A stretch of 64,000 nt of DNA, from the NCBI RefSeq assembly GCF_918797505.1, contig NC_092798.1, positions 8,135,501 through 8,199,500 on the forward strand, written 5' to 3'. The DNA is from Bemisia tabaci. Its lineage: Eukaryota; Arthropoda; Insecta; Hemiptera; Aleyrodidae. Positions within the stretch are counted from its first letter, which is position 1, and every line of letters starts with the position of its first letter. The notes beneath the pieces were generated by a model, which was not told the DNA's origin, ran no database searches, and was given only the letters and a program-made list of their open reading frames with translations. Below are positions 24,836 to 35,689 of the stretch, in pieces. A program made the translations under genes and the position numbers.

Positions 24836-25330
24836 CGTGTCTTGATAAGAGAATTTTCTCCGACGAGATTCTGTCGAGCGGATGTTAGGAGTACCTGACC
24901 ATCCCTAGCCCCCCCCCCACCACCACACCAAAGACTGATCAGACACGTTACGTGAAACGTTTAGCGTCGTCAGTCTGGCGTGTGAAATCGAGGGTGACTG
25001 TTCAATCCAATACAGTAGCTTCCGACTTCGAGGAACTATTTTTCTGTAGCTTGCGATTTCGAGCAACTAATTTTTCTATCAATTCGGTGGTTCACCTCGC
25101 TCATTATGGCGCTTGTGATTTTGAATCTCTGCTTCTTCTGTCCAGTTCGAAATGTCCAGTGGAAACAACAAGTGCGGAGTTACTGACGTGTCCCTCGTGT
25201 CAGTTGTCGCTGCATCAGATTTTGGTTGTCGATTTGGTAAGCCACTTACTTGTATATCCGAAAATTTTTCCCCTTGAAATGAAATATTGTTACGTATAGT
25301 GTCTGCCTTGAGAGTCCCAGCCCCTAGGAG
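24836..25330 (+). repeat. diverged duplicated block, copy 1
   Basis: Shares ordered words with 26480-27040: CTTGATAAGAGAA, GAGCGNATGTT, a pyrimidine stretch, GACTGA, AAACGTTACNTGAAACG, GTGTGAAATC, GAGGGTGAC and GATTTGGTAAG. Partly open in frame but no domain is recognised. Could be part of an old gene duplication or an old element. Confidence 0.6.
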
Positions 25331-25500
25331 CGCTTGTTTCCATTGATTTTCTCGAAATTTTTGTAATGTCTAGAGTTTTCCGTATCAATAGAATTTGATG
25401 TTTTCACTCGTGACAGTTGTTTTGGGTTTGGCAATATTCGAAGTTTTCATCGGGTTCCTCTTTGAGTGTCCGGAAATCTCTGAGAAAAAAAAATCCGTAA

Positions 25501-26373
25501 GGTGATTCAATAGACGTCATATTTTGTGTCAGAACGACATGCGATATTTTGTATCGATTGGCTCTATTTTTTCAGCTACTCGTCAGTTTTCTCGAATTTT
25601 GAGATCGCAATTCTGTCGTCAGGAGATTAAAGAATTCACTTAACCGATTTTGACAAACAAATTTCAACGTATTAAGGGCGTGTTTTTTTTAGAGGAAAGA
25701 TATCGCATCGAGTGCAGTTTCGATATTAGTATCGAATGCGATACTTATCCTCTAAAGAAATCCTTTAATACTTTAAATTCGTTTGTCATAACTGGTTAAG
25801 GTGATTCGATGGACGCCATATTTTGTGTCAGAACGGCATGCGATGTATCGCATCAATTGGTTCCATTTTTTTTAGCTACTCGTCAGTTTTCTCCAATTTT
25901 GAGATCGCAATTCTGTTGTCAGGAGACTAAAACACTCACTTACCAATTTTAACAAAGAAATTCAACGTAATAAAGGCGTGGTTTTTTTAGAGAGAAAACA
26001 TTGCATTCGATACTGATGTTATCGAATGCAATATTTTCTCTCTAAAAAAACCACACCCTCGTTACGTTGAATTTCTTTGTTAAAATTGGTAAGCGAGTGC
26101 TTTAGTCTCTTGACAACAGTATTGCGATCTCAAAATTGGAGAAAAATGACGAGTAGCTGAAAAAATGGAACCAATCGATGCGATATATCGCATGCCGTTC
26201 TGACACAAAATATGGCGTCCATCGAATCATCCTAAGTGAATTCTTTAGTCTCCTGACAACAGAATTGCGATCTCAAAATTCGAGAAAAATGACGAGTAGC
26301 TGAAATACTGTTACCACTTGATGCGATATATCGCATGTCATTTTAACGCAAAGTAAAGCGTCCATCGAATCAT
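25501..26373. mobile_element. family E MITE containing a second family E copy
   Basis: Outer copy runs 25501-25799 and 26232-26373. The inner copy (25800-26231) sits at its TTAA site. The intact copy at 27124-27565 shows the uninterrupted centre. Confidence 0.8.
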
Positions 26374-26479
26374 TCGAATCTTCTCTTAACTTTCGTCAAA
26401 AATAAATATTTTACCGCAGAAGACTTGGCACCCAGGCTTTGTCTCTTTTGTACTTCGGATTTCCTTCTTCATCATCTGA

Positions 26480-27040
26480 GTCTCGATAAGAGAACCTTCT
26501 CAAACGCCGCAAAGCCGCCCGAGCGAATGTTCGGCATATCTGACTTTCCCTCGTCCCTTACCCCCACCCCCTACCCCCCTTACCTGAGACTGACCCGAAA
26601 CGTTACCTGAAACGCACTGCGGTAGTCTGGTGCGTGAAATCAAGGGTGACGGTTCAGTCCAATTCTCAGCTTGTGATTTTTTGGAATGGAAAGGTAATTT
26701 TCCTGCCAAGTTCGGTAGTTATTCGGCCTGCTAATTGAGGTGCCTGTGATTTTGAGTCGCTACTTACTCTGTCCAGTTCGAAGTTACCTGTGTTTCGCAA
26801 AATGTGGAGTTACTATATTTTGTACCTAACTCGTATCAGTTAGAGTTATGAGTTATTGGCAGCCTTTTTCTCGTGGCACTTCCATAATGATTTGGTCGGA
26901 GGAAAGCGTTCTACAAGTCATTTTGTACATACGTATGCTCCTCAACGTTGATTTGGTAAGTCGCTTGTCTAGATCGCAGACAGTTTTGACCGTGCGAAAG
27001 AGAGGTGTCTCCGCTTGGTTTCTAACTTGAAGAGTCCCAA
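26480..27040 (+). repeat. diverged duplicated block, copy 2
   Basis: Counterpart of 24836-25330, including the shared GATTTGGTAAG with a donor-like GTAAGT, and a following GAGAGTCCCA/AAGAGTCCCA word. Confidence 0.6.
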
Positions 27041-27123
27041 ACCGGGGGGGGGGGGGGGGGATTCTTCGTTTTAATTTCCTTTCTGCTGAACCTTATAGGA
27101 TCGAATTATCTGCACTGATTTAA

Positions 27124-27565
27124 GGTGATTCGATGGACGCCATATTTTGTGTTAGAAAGGCATGAGGTATATCGCATCCATTGGTTCCATTTTTTTAGCT
27201 ACTCGTCATTTTTCTCCAATTTTGAGATCGCAATTCTGTCGTCAGGAGATTAAAGAATTCACTTAACCGATTTTTACAAACAAATTTCAACGTATTAAAG
27301 GCGTGGTTTTTCTAGAGGAAAGTTATCGCATTCGAGTGCAGTTTCGATATTAGTGTCGGATGCGATATTTATCCTCTGAAAAAACCACGCCTTTAATACT
27401 TTGAATTGGTTTGTCAAAATTGGTTAAGTGAATTCTTTAGTCTCCCGACAACAGAATTGCGATCTCAAAATTGGAGAAAAATGACGAATAGCTGAAAAAT
27501 GGAACCAATTGAAGCGATATATCGCATGCCGTTCTGACACAAAATATGGCGTCCATCGAATCACC
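27124..27565. mobile_element. family E MITE, intact, TTAA flanks
   Basis: 442-bp foldback, GGTGATTCGATGGACGCCAT to its inverse, with TTAA at 27120-27123 and 27566-27569. TTAA duplication is the piggyBac-type signature. No transposase. Confidence 0.85.
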
Positions 27566-29039
27566 TTAAGTACCTAATTTGCTGAATTTTGAGATTTTTG
27601 TGTTGATTTTCTGCGATACTGTTTCAGCTGTTATCTTAAGTTAGCACGCGATGCATTCTTGGTGCGAGCGATATATTCAATTTTTTAGCTTGTAGGTGGA
27701 TTATTCTGGAAAATACGAAATGCCAGCCTGTGGATTAATCACCGGGGAACGTGCATGTCAAAAATTATCTTTCAAAATTTTAAAACAAAGTCATAAGTAC
27801 TGGCTCTTGAAAACCTACGAACTCGGGTTTTTTTTAAATCGATTTTCACTGTTTTACGGTTTAGTATCACTTCCGGATGAACGCATCCGCACTCAAAAGA
27901 AAATTTCGAAATTGCATTTGGAAGTGCTCGTAGCAGCGACCAGAAAAGGGCGGTGAGAGAGAGTAAACGCTTTATCATTATTGGGCCTTCCTACATCATT
28001 GTGGGAGGGGGGGGGGGGGGGCTGTGAACTTTTTCAGGGCCGGTAGCTCACCAAAGACTTTTCTAGGGTACTTAATATCATTAGTACTTATATTTTTCTC
28101 AGAAGAACTGAAAAGAAAGTATTCAGTATTCTGTTGGAAATATCGATTTTATTAGGACTTTCAAAGGAAAACGGGTGGCCATCCGATTTTGTAGTTTTCT
28201 TTTTTTTCGGTTCAATATACCTTGTACCAACAAGTTATGAAAATAGTCGAGGGTTCTATGTTAATTAAATATAAATTAAAATCAGTATCTAAAAGTTAAT
28301 GAGAACGAAAACACATGCACCAACTCGGCAACTTGTAAACGCCTACCTATATCATTAAACATGGCGCATCTATTTCAACTTGGTCCTTTACAATGTTTCT
28401 AAGTACTTCGCCTTCGGCACCTAAAAGCCTGTCCTTGAAGTAACTTCTTCGCCCGCTATGTAGTTTTTTGTGTTTCCTCAACATTTTTCGTTGAGTTGGG
28501 GTGTTCTCGAATTCACTGAATCGCTTAATCGATATCGATACATTGAAATTGGTTGCAAAATGGAAACAGTACTCATGACTTGGTTTTAAAACGGAAGATA
28601 ATTTTCGCACGAACTTTAATCAATGATCGACCTTATTCAGACTGAAATTTTCGTACTTCCAGCATACATCAAAATTGTTAAAATTTGAGAATATCAATCG
28701 TTCTCAGTTTGCATCTTTAATATGCTGAACGATCTACCTTAAACCTCAGGTACTAAACGGTCCTTTCCAGGAGAAGCGTAGTGCCGATAAAGAACAGGCT
28801 TTCGGAAAAAAGAAACTTTACGCTTGGCCTGAGCATATAGAGTCATAAACTGCCGCGCCAAGGAAAAACTACTTAAAAAGTCCACTTTTTTCGAGTCATG
28901 GCGAACACGTCTAAGGGCCCCTGATAGCACTATTTAACGGAAAAAGTGCAATATTTTGAAATTGAGCCGTGATTTTTCTTACGATTTTTGAAAATTAAAT
29001 GGCTAGGATCATAAACATTTGAGCGATTATATCATCAAT
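27566..29039. other. no gene recognised
   Basis: Unassigned; G runs at 27043-27060 (just before) and 28006-28021. Open frames at 27696-27956 (+) and 28347-28610 (-) have no recognisable domain; the minus frame is rich in K/R and might be an unrecognised exon. Confidence 0.35.
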
Positions 29040-29270
29040 CTGGTCGCAATTTTATCTCCATGAAATTGCGTTCGATAAAATCGATATTTTATCTGAATTT
29101 GTCACGATTTTTTGTTCGATGATATTGCGATAAATCGCCATCGATAAAATCGCGATTTTTATTGCAAATTTATGCAATGAAATTGCAGTTTATCGCAATT
29201 TTCTATCAGACCACATTGCAATGAGTCGACGTCGATAGAATCGCGATACACTATCTCATCAAATCTCAAC
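29040..29270. repeat. degenerate internal repeat of CGATAAAATCGCGAT words
   Basis: The words GATAAAATCG, TTGCGATAAATCG and ATTGCA(A/G) recur in both orientations over about 230 bp. No clean unit length. Confidence 0.5.
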
Positions 29271-29355
29271 TCGCGACCACTGTTAGTTTGGAGGAGGGCT
29301 AGATCAAGGGGCTCCTCAGTGGGAGGGCGGTGTCAAGATTGGCTTTTACAACCAC

Positions 29356-29762
29356 AAGTAGCATGTAGAGTACCTGTATAGCGAGAGTATGGACAGATCG
29401 CTTCATGGAGAGCTTAGGGCCCAGAAGTGCAGCCACCCTTCTAACCAACTTCTGACGCACTAAATTTCACTGCCAGTTTGTGGATTCCAATTCTAACGAA
29501 GATGGCTAAGAAAGTACATAAATGAGCGTTCCTCCACAAAAATGAGTAAATTTACGTAAAAACTAAGTCAAATACGTGCTTTATAAACGATGGTTCGTAA
29601 CAATTGTATTAATAAATCGTTCTGGATAATTGAAATTCATAAGTTGGCTGCATTTCTGGGCCCTAACTTTATTCGCGGAGGCATCGGTGAAGGCCTGATG
29701 GATTTTCGGAGTTTCACATCTGTCTATACTCTCGCTGTACAGGTACTCCAGTAGTACTCGCT
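29356..29762. mobile_element. foldback element with GAGTACCTG(T)ATAGCGAGAG ends
   Basis: The left end (GAGTACCTGTATAGCGAGAG) is inverted near 29721-29752 (CTCTCGCTGTACAGGTACTC), and the inner pair GGGCCCAGAAGTGCAGC is inverted near 29649-29665. Non-coding. Confidence 0.7.
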
Positions 29763-30332
29763 ATTCAGGTACTCTAGTAGGGTTCCGATAGATTGCAATT
29801 ATACGGGAAAGTCACCTATATTCGATCGGAGTGTTGTGCACGTTGCCTATCTGCACTCTTCACGAACCGTTTCCTCAATTGAGGAATAACTGGAAACCGC
29901 ATTGTGAGACGAGTACATTTAAAGTTTTGTATATGATGTACTACGCCAACTGTGCTTTGCAGGGTGCCCTGTTTTTGTGTTTTTGGGCGACACAACCCTT
30001 CTACTGAAGGATGCCAGGTTGATACTGCGATACATTTTCGGTTTTCATAGAGATATACTTAATTTATAAAATCAGTTTATAGGCTGTTATTGCGTCCAAC
30101 AATCATCTTCGTTGAAGTTAGGGAGTACACAGGATTATAATCGCTGCAAAATTAATGCAAGTTGAACGATCAGTCACTATCAGCGATACTCGCAAACCGA
30201 AAACGTTATCGAGTTGATGGACGCATGAAAGGCCGTCACGCGTATAGGCTGTTATTCCACCCGTTTTGCTCCCGAGGCCTGACTTAACTCGAAAAAAAAA
30301 AGGGGGTTTTGATCTCCAGCCGTTAACTAACG
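29763..30332. other. no gene recognised
   Basis: Unassigned sequence. Confidence 0.4.
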
Positions 30333-30583
30333 GGATCGCCTTTTTCAAAAAGGAACTACCGCGATTACAGTGTCGTAAAAGTGTTGATTCTTTATAGTTA
30401 CCTGAAAAATCTCTTAGAATGGCACTTATGTTTTGCTTCCTACCAAAAAAATGTTAACTTCAAAGGAAAATAATTGTGTAAATTTTAATACTGTATATAT
30501 TGAGTATTTTTAAAGGAGAAGGAGAAGTTGCACAATTTTGAAAACACTGTAATCGGCTGGTTCCTTTTTGCTAAATGCGATCC
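30333..30583. mobile_element. family O MITE, uninterrupted copy
   Basis: GGATCGC...GCGATCC ends with inner GGAACTACCGCGATTACAGT and the inverse CACTGTAATCGGCTGGTTCC. Serves as the empty-site comparison for the nested copy at 17640-18453. Confidence 0.85.
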
Positions 30584-30827
30584 AACTATGTTCTACCCAT
30601 ACCACGGTGTTGTCCCAGAGTACGGAGAATCCGAAAAACCGATGGGGGCGATAACGACCTATGCACGTAAAGACCGTTATTAGTACGGGGTCCTCAATCT
30701 CACCCAGCCATTCTTCAAACTTATTATCACTCCTCTATTTCTACAGTTTCTTTCAAATCTAATGCTGTATCATCGTTTCTAATCTCGCCAAACGAGGTGC
30801 GGCCCCCGATCGGCACGGAACGCATGT

Positions 30828-30875
30828 AAGCGCCTACAAGACTGCAGGAATACTTCACGCATTGCGCCAAACACA
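30828..30875 (-). repeat. single unit of the ~80-bp GCGCAATGCGTGAAGTATTC repeat
   Basis: Inverse of the unit found in tandem inside the hAT-like element at 53100-53400 (AATACTTCACGCATTGCGCC). Confidence 0.75.
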
Positions 30876-30979
30876 GTTCCACAGATCGAATGAATACTTC
30901 TCATTGAAATTCATTGCAATCAAATCGAGAATTTTTGCAATTTTTCAGCGCATTGCAAATTGCCTAACTTCCTCTTATA

Positions 30980-31237
30980 CAGAAGTTATTAAGCAGAATG
31001 GAACCGAGCCACATCAGCTATCGCCAAAATTAATTGGGCAATTCACTTTTATGCATGCATAAAAACAGCTGTTCGAATTTTGTGGCAAATTTCAGTGAAT
31101 TTTCTGCCTAGTACGAAGCAAACACCTTTAAATGTTAAAAGAAAACCGCACCAACTTTCATTTTTAAAAAAATAAATTACTAGGTTAGGTTTGGCAATAG
31201 CTGACGTGGCTTGCTTCCTTTTTGCTAATCGCGGTCC
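30980..31237. mobile_element. family C MITE
   Basis: GGAACCGAGCCACATCAGCT and the inverse AGCTGACGTGGCTTGCTTCC. Right end GCGGTCC; left end eroded. Confidence 0.75.
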
Positions 31238-31247
31238 AATTGATCGT

Positions 31248-31482
31248 CTAAAGGCCTAGTTACACACGGCGATTAATCGCCGCGAGTGAGAGACGAAAGC
31301 CAATGGAGAGCCGTGATTTCAATCCATTGACAGCAATGGATCGAAATCAAGGCTCTACATTGGCTTTCGTCTTGACGTCGTGACGTCATGTATTGACGTC
31401 AATGGATCGAAATCAAGACTCTCCATTGGCTTTCGTCTTTCACTCGCGGCGATTAATCGCCGTATGTATCTAGGCCTTTAAA
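31248..31482. mobile_element. foldback MITE with AAAGGCCTAG ends
   Basis: Left AGGCCTAGTTACACACGGCG, right inverse ending CTAGGCCTTTA; inner inverted GCGATTAATCGCCGCGAGTG. The block ATCGAAATCAAG...CTC is duplicated inside. Confidence 0.8.
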
Positions 31483-31883
31483 TCGGCATCTCGGCAGGGG
31501 TATTCGTTGCTATAAGGTCTCGATACACGATTAAATCCCGAGCCAATTCCGATCAAAGTAGACCACTTGATGACTAATGGTCACCATGCAATAGTCTGCT
31601 TTCATCAAAATTGGACGGGCCGCCAATTTTTAACCATAATGGAGCGGCTCCATTCATCATTTCTTGCCACACGAAACATTTCTGCCAAGTTTTCATTTGA
31701 AAAGTGAGCGAAGTAACGATTTTAAGACCGATGACTCCCCACACTTTCATAGTAATTGGTTCGGGAATTTGATCATGTACCGAGAACTATATGCTACTTG
31801 CGAATGACAATATTATTTTGGACAATTTATAATAATGTTATTTTGAATTTATCTTTTGAAGCATTTGATTTTTTCTTTTGCAG

Positions 31884-31983
31884 TCAATATTTTTTGGTCT
31901 CGCCAACATTCGACAAGGTGGTGCCCGAAGACGGTAAATGCATCAGCGCTGTTCCTGACTTTACACATCAACATTTCATCACG
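31884..31983 (+). CDS. candidate internal coding exon, unknown protein
   Basis: Between acceptor TTTTCTTTTGCAG and a donor GTAGGG lies a fully open frame (phase 2 in, 0 out) coding QYFLVSPTFDKVVPEDGKCI followed by SAVPDFTHQHFIT. A homologous block with the same acceptor and donor positions lies at 34872-34981. Joined to 35216-35341 it stays in frame. No family recognised; upstream exons not found. Confidence 0.4.
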
Positions 31984-32108
31984 GTAGGGTCTTTCAAACT
32001 CCTTCCTGCTTCCGAAATTAATTACGAACGATTTAATCAGTGTCAATTTTGAGCGCGCTATGCAATAGCGGGCTAACTGGAAAAACGCATCTCGCGTGCT
32101 GTTATGAT
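31984..32108. other. unassigned, contains half of a direct repeat flanking the next palindrome
   Basis: ATAGCGGGCTAACTGGAA near 32066 is repeated as ATAGCGGGCTCATTGGAA near 32191, on the other side of the palindrome. Confidence 0.6.
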
Positions 32109-32171
32109 AAAGATGAAAAAGTATACCGAAACACGCATATTATGCGTGTTTCGGTATACTTTTTCATCTTT
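32109..32171. repeat. perfect palindrome, 31-bp arms, 1-nt centre
   Basis: The arm from 32109 (AAAGATGAAAAAGTATACCG...) pairs perfectly with the right arm ending 32171 around T32140. Followed by repeated TTTTTCATC words to 32188. Confidence 0.95.
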
Positions 32172-32188
32172 TTCATCTTTTTCATCTT

Positions 32189-32689
32189 TATAGCGGGCTC
32201 ATTGGAATACGCCGCGAGGCGGCCGGTAGATCTTGATACTAGCTCCATTGCATCCTGGGTTATTATTAAAGCCTCTCCGTAGCGGGAACGTAGTTGTATT
32301 TTTACATCGGGATAATTAAACGTGGAGACCGTTCAGATATCTGGTAACATTTTTTTAATTAATGCCGGTAACAAAGGAGTCTGTTATGACCCTTTATGTC
32401 CTGCTAAAGCTCTCTAATATTTACGTAGCTACCATTTTGCTTGGAGCAGATCGCTGTTTGAAAATATTCTTATCGGTTACACGTGCAAGCTGCGAGGCCA
32501 TGTAAGAGGGTTTCCTATTGGCTGTCATTTCGGCAGGCAGTAACGGCCAAGATACACCAGCTAGTTACCAAGTGTCCGCAGCGACCCACCAATTATTGCT
32601 ATGACGTCACGAGACCCTAATCGTTGACTTCTCCGTCTTCTTCTCCTTCTTATTCACGGCGACACGTCATTCTTGCACCTCGTATCTCG
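32189..32689. other. no gene recognised
   Basis: Unassigned sequence apart from the direct repeat noted at 32191. Confidence 0.4.
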
Positions 32690-33075
32690 GCTCCTATCCT
32701 ATATAGATTTTCGCGAAACTTGTCAACGCGGGGTATTTTTAGAAACTCGAATTTTAAGTCCAATTTTCGAAATTCGTAAATCCAAGGTGGCGGATAAGGC
32801 CTAGAATGCCATCTACACTCCAATTGCATCGATTTTCGTAAAACTTGGTGACAGGCGGTATTTTTCGACGAGAAACTCGAATTTTCAGATGCTTTTTCAA
32901 AATTCACAAATCCAAGATGGCGGATGTGGTCTAAAATGCCATCTTGGCTCCTATTCCATCGATTTTCGTAAAACTTTATACCTCGAAGTATATTTTGACC
33001 AGCAATTCGAATTTTTAGTCCAATTTTCGAAATTCTCAAATTCAAGATTGTGGATGAGGCCCAAATTGCTGTTTT
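32690..33075. repeat. three tandem ~125-130 bp units
   Basis: GATTTTCGNNAAACTT recurs at 32705, 32830 and 32960. Each unit also has TTCGAATTTT/CTCGAATTTT, AATCCAAGNTGGCGGAT-type words and ATGCCATCT. Confidence 0.85.
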
Positions 33076-34084
33076 AGCTTCTGAAATTGATACATTTATT
33101 TTTGTTAAACTTGGTCCCGTTGTCTCAAGTAGCCTATGAGATGTTCTTAAACTCTCTCATTGGGTCAGATTAATGTTCAACTTATTTGCTTCTGACCGTA
33201 AATCAACCAAACGCAAGCTGTGATGACAGAAGTTGCTTTGAACTACGAAAAATATCGATAAATATGAATCGCTTTTTTTTAAAATTTTTTTGTCAATATC
33301 TTGCGTTTTCCCGATAGTGATGTTGAAGAAAGGAAAAACTTTGAATTAATGTCCATAAATTTTCCTTGGCATCTATTATTTGGGATATCATTTTATTTTA
33401 GGCGACAAATATTTATATACTTTTAGCTTGGCTGCTCATATTTACATGGAAATGTTTTTGGCGGGATGAATTTAACTCACAATTATTTTAAGGCGTTTCA
33501 ATAATTCGTTCAGTAGCTAAAAACCAGGATATACCTGATTGTCACTATGCAGATATATGCTTATAGCGCGCTCTTCCAACACCTCGCGTTGGATTTACCA
33601 GCTTGTTTCTATTCGGACTATTTCTGCCAAACTAGAGGTAGGTGCAAAAGAAGGAGGGATGTGCTCGTTGGTCGAGGGCCGTAAAAATGAATGGGAATTA
33701 TAAAGCGCCAGTGACGTCAGCGGCGAAGGCCTACCTCTGCGACGACGAGGAGTTCATTGGTGGGAGTGGGACTATTTAACAGAATGGGGCGAAACGTGTG
33801 ATACATCGAAATAGGTAAAATTGCGTATCCACGAAATGAAGGAGAATCTATCTTCGCCCGACTCGGAAACTTAATTGCAGGAATAGAAAAGTTGAATGAG
33901 GCAAAAACGCGTGATGCAACTGTTTCAACTTCCCAGTGGATAAAGTTGTATACCCACCAGATAAAGGAGAATCTCTTTTCGGCTGACTGAGAGACTTTAA
34001 CGCAGGAGTAGATAAGTTGGAAGGGTCAAGAGCCGAGAGCAAGACGAGAAATTGGGTTCCGCCGCACAGTGAATCGATGCAATT
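33076..34084. other. no gene; contains a diverged ~120-bp direct repeat
   Basis: GGAGAATCTATCTTCGCCCG (33841) and GGAGAATCTCTTTTCGGCTG (33967) head two related blocks. The rest is unassigned. Confidence 0.5.
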
Positions 34085-34296
34085 ATAAAGAGGTTGGACA
34101 TAAAACTGCAAATTTTGTTGTTTATTTCGTCACATTTGGAAAATCAAGGGGTGTCTCCAGAGGAACATTTCAGAAGGGAACCGATGGAGCCACATTTAAA
34201 ACCTCAAAGTTTTGTATAAACGGAGTTATAAGCGTTTAAGGTTTCCAAATTTTGTCCGTCCTCTTCCATTGACTCGATCCACCGTGCGCCGCAAGC
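34085..34296. mobile_element. family G MITE, left-truncated
   Basis: Contains GTTTATTTCGTCACATTT, GTTATAAGCGTTTAAGG and ends TTGACTCGATCCA. Confidence 0.7.
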
Positions 34297-34780
34297 CTTG
34301 CGCCACTTGTTTGGAGGAGGAGGAGGAGAGGAAGGGGGCACGCCGGCACGATGTTTGAAGTATATCTTCAGTTTTGCAAACTCTTCCCGCGATAGTTTTT
34401 CGCGCATAGTTCAAATTTTTGGAAGCACAATTACATATATGTACTTGTGATCTTCACCAGAGAAGGGCTCTTGATTCTTTTGTGGGCAAAATGTTTAAGT
34501 AGAGCAGATTTTTGGATCATTTGCGGATCAGATCGGAGTGTTTTGAATGTTACCTATTCACTAATTGAGGGGACTTTTCTTATCGAAATTGATTAGAATA
34601 AAATCGTGATAAGTTGCACTTTTTTGTGATGAAAATTGCCTAACTGCCTAACACTTCTTGTTAGGTATTTGATCTTTACTATGGGAATTTATTAACCGAA
34701 GGGTGGGAATAAATTACAATTTTTATGGTGAAAAATTGCAGTTTGCTCCATTAACTTGCAACATTTTTTCGAATGTTCGT
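34297..34780. other. no gene recognised
   Basis: Contains a short GGA repeat near 34314-34335. Otherwise unassigned. Confidence 0.4.
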
Positions 34781-34871
34781 TGGTCTATGCCAGTTGGGAA
34801 CGACAATATTATACTTACGATTATTTTTTGTTGAATTTATTTATTGAAGCATTTATTTCTTTGTTTTGCAG

Positions 34872-34981
34872 TCGATATTTTGTGGTCTCCCCAACATGCG
34901 TCAAGGCGGCGCACAAAGACGGAAAATGTTCATTGCATCACCATACCTGTTCATGAATTTACGGATCATCACTTCATCACG
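34872..34981 (+). pseudogene. frameshifted duplicate of the 31884-31983 exon candidate
   Basis: Same acceptor (TTTGTTTTGCAG) and donor position, with homologous intron sequence upstream from about 34780. Ten extra bases after GGAAAATG shift the frame: the first half reads YFVVSPTCVKAAHKDGKC and the last part continues in another frame as VHEFTDHHFIT. In that second frame the block is open throughout and joins 35216 in phase. Confidence 0.5.
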
Positions 34982-35036
34982 GTAAAATCTCTCCAACTCC
35001 TTGAATGGACATTTGTGTCTAAAATTTACAATTTTT

Positions 35037-35152
35037 AGCGTGTAAAATAGAAAATGATTATAGGTGATCAGGTTTTCTTCCAGAACAAAAGAAGTTGCAC
35101 AACCTTAGCATAACATTGCAATGCTCTTGGTTCCTTTTTGCAAAATGCAATC
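35037..35152. mobile_element. half of a family B MITE
   Basis: Matches the right half of the 17698-17953 element (GAAGTTGCACAACCTTAGCA, CTTTTTGCAAAATGCAATC); the left half is missing. Confidence 0.8.
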
Positions 35153-35215
35153 AATTTAATGGCCACCTATGTCACGAATTTTTAGTTCATGCATGGATTT
35201 CCTGTTTTCCTACAG

Positions 35216-35341
35216 CGCCAAATGCCAATCATGCATTTGGTTACATTCACCATTGCACCATTGCATTTGGTGATGACCATTGTCGGAAGTTTATTGCTGG
35301 CTACTGGATTTCTCGGGGATCATATTCACTATATCGACGGT
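35216..35341 (+). CDS. candidate membrane-segment exon ending in a transposon terminus
   Basis: After acceptor TTTTCCTACAG, 42 codons read RQMPIMHLVTFTIAPLHLVM then TIVGSLLLATGFLGD and HIHYIDG, a strongly hydrophobic segment like a transmembrane helix, before donor GTAAGT. The last ~11 bp and the donor belong to the terminus of a family F MITE (35331 on), so either the exon was cut by the insertion or the element now supplies the splice site. Protein family not recognised. Confidence 0.4.
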
Positions 35342-35590
35342 GTAAGTCGGCAATCACATAACTCGGTTTGCGACGTCGCGGACTTCCTGTCATTCTTCAT
35401 TTTTTCAACGAAAAACTAATCAACGGCAATTCTTTAAAACTGCCGTCATTTTTCTTCTCCGTGCGAAAAAAAATTCTGCAAAAACTTCAAGGATTGAATT
35501 CTCCTTTAAAAAAACAACATACAGGCGGAGATTTTCAGACACCACAAACGAGAAATGTGATTGCGGACTTGCGCCGTCGATATACATTAC
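35331..35590. mobile_element. family F MITE
   Basis: ATATCGACGGTGTAAGTCGG at the left, CCGTCGATAT at the right. Close to the copy at 61655-61910. Confidence 0.85.
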
Positions 35591-35591
35591 T

Positions 35592-35689
35592 AGGGGGCCC
35601 TGCCCCCTGACCGCTACGCGGCCCAATCCCCGGGAGGGCGCCTCGCGCCCTCAGGCCCGCTTCGCGGGCCCTATACGCACATGTATAGG
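35592..35689. repeat. cluster of five consecutive perfect hairpins, very GC-rich
   Basis: In order: 35592-35608 (7-bp stem, loop CCT), 35611-35621 (4 bp, TAC), 35634-35652 (8 bp, CTC), 35654-35670 (7 bp, TTC) and 35670-35689 (6 bp, 8-nt loop). All arms are perfect. It abuts the end of the family F element. Confidence 0.9.
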
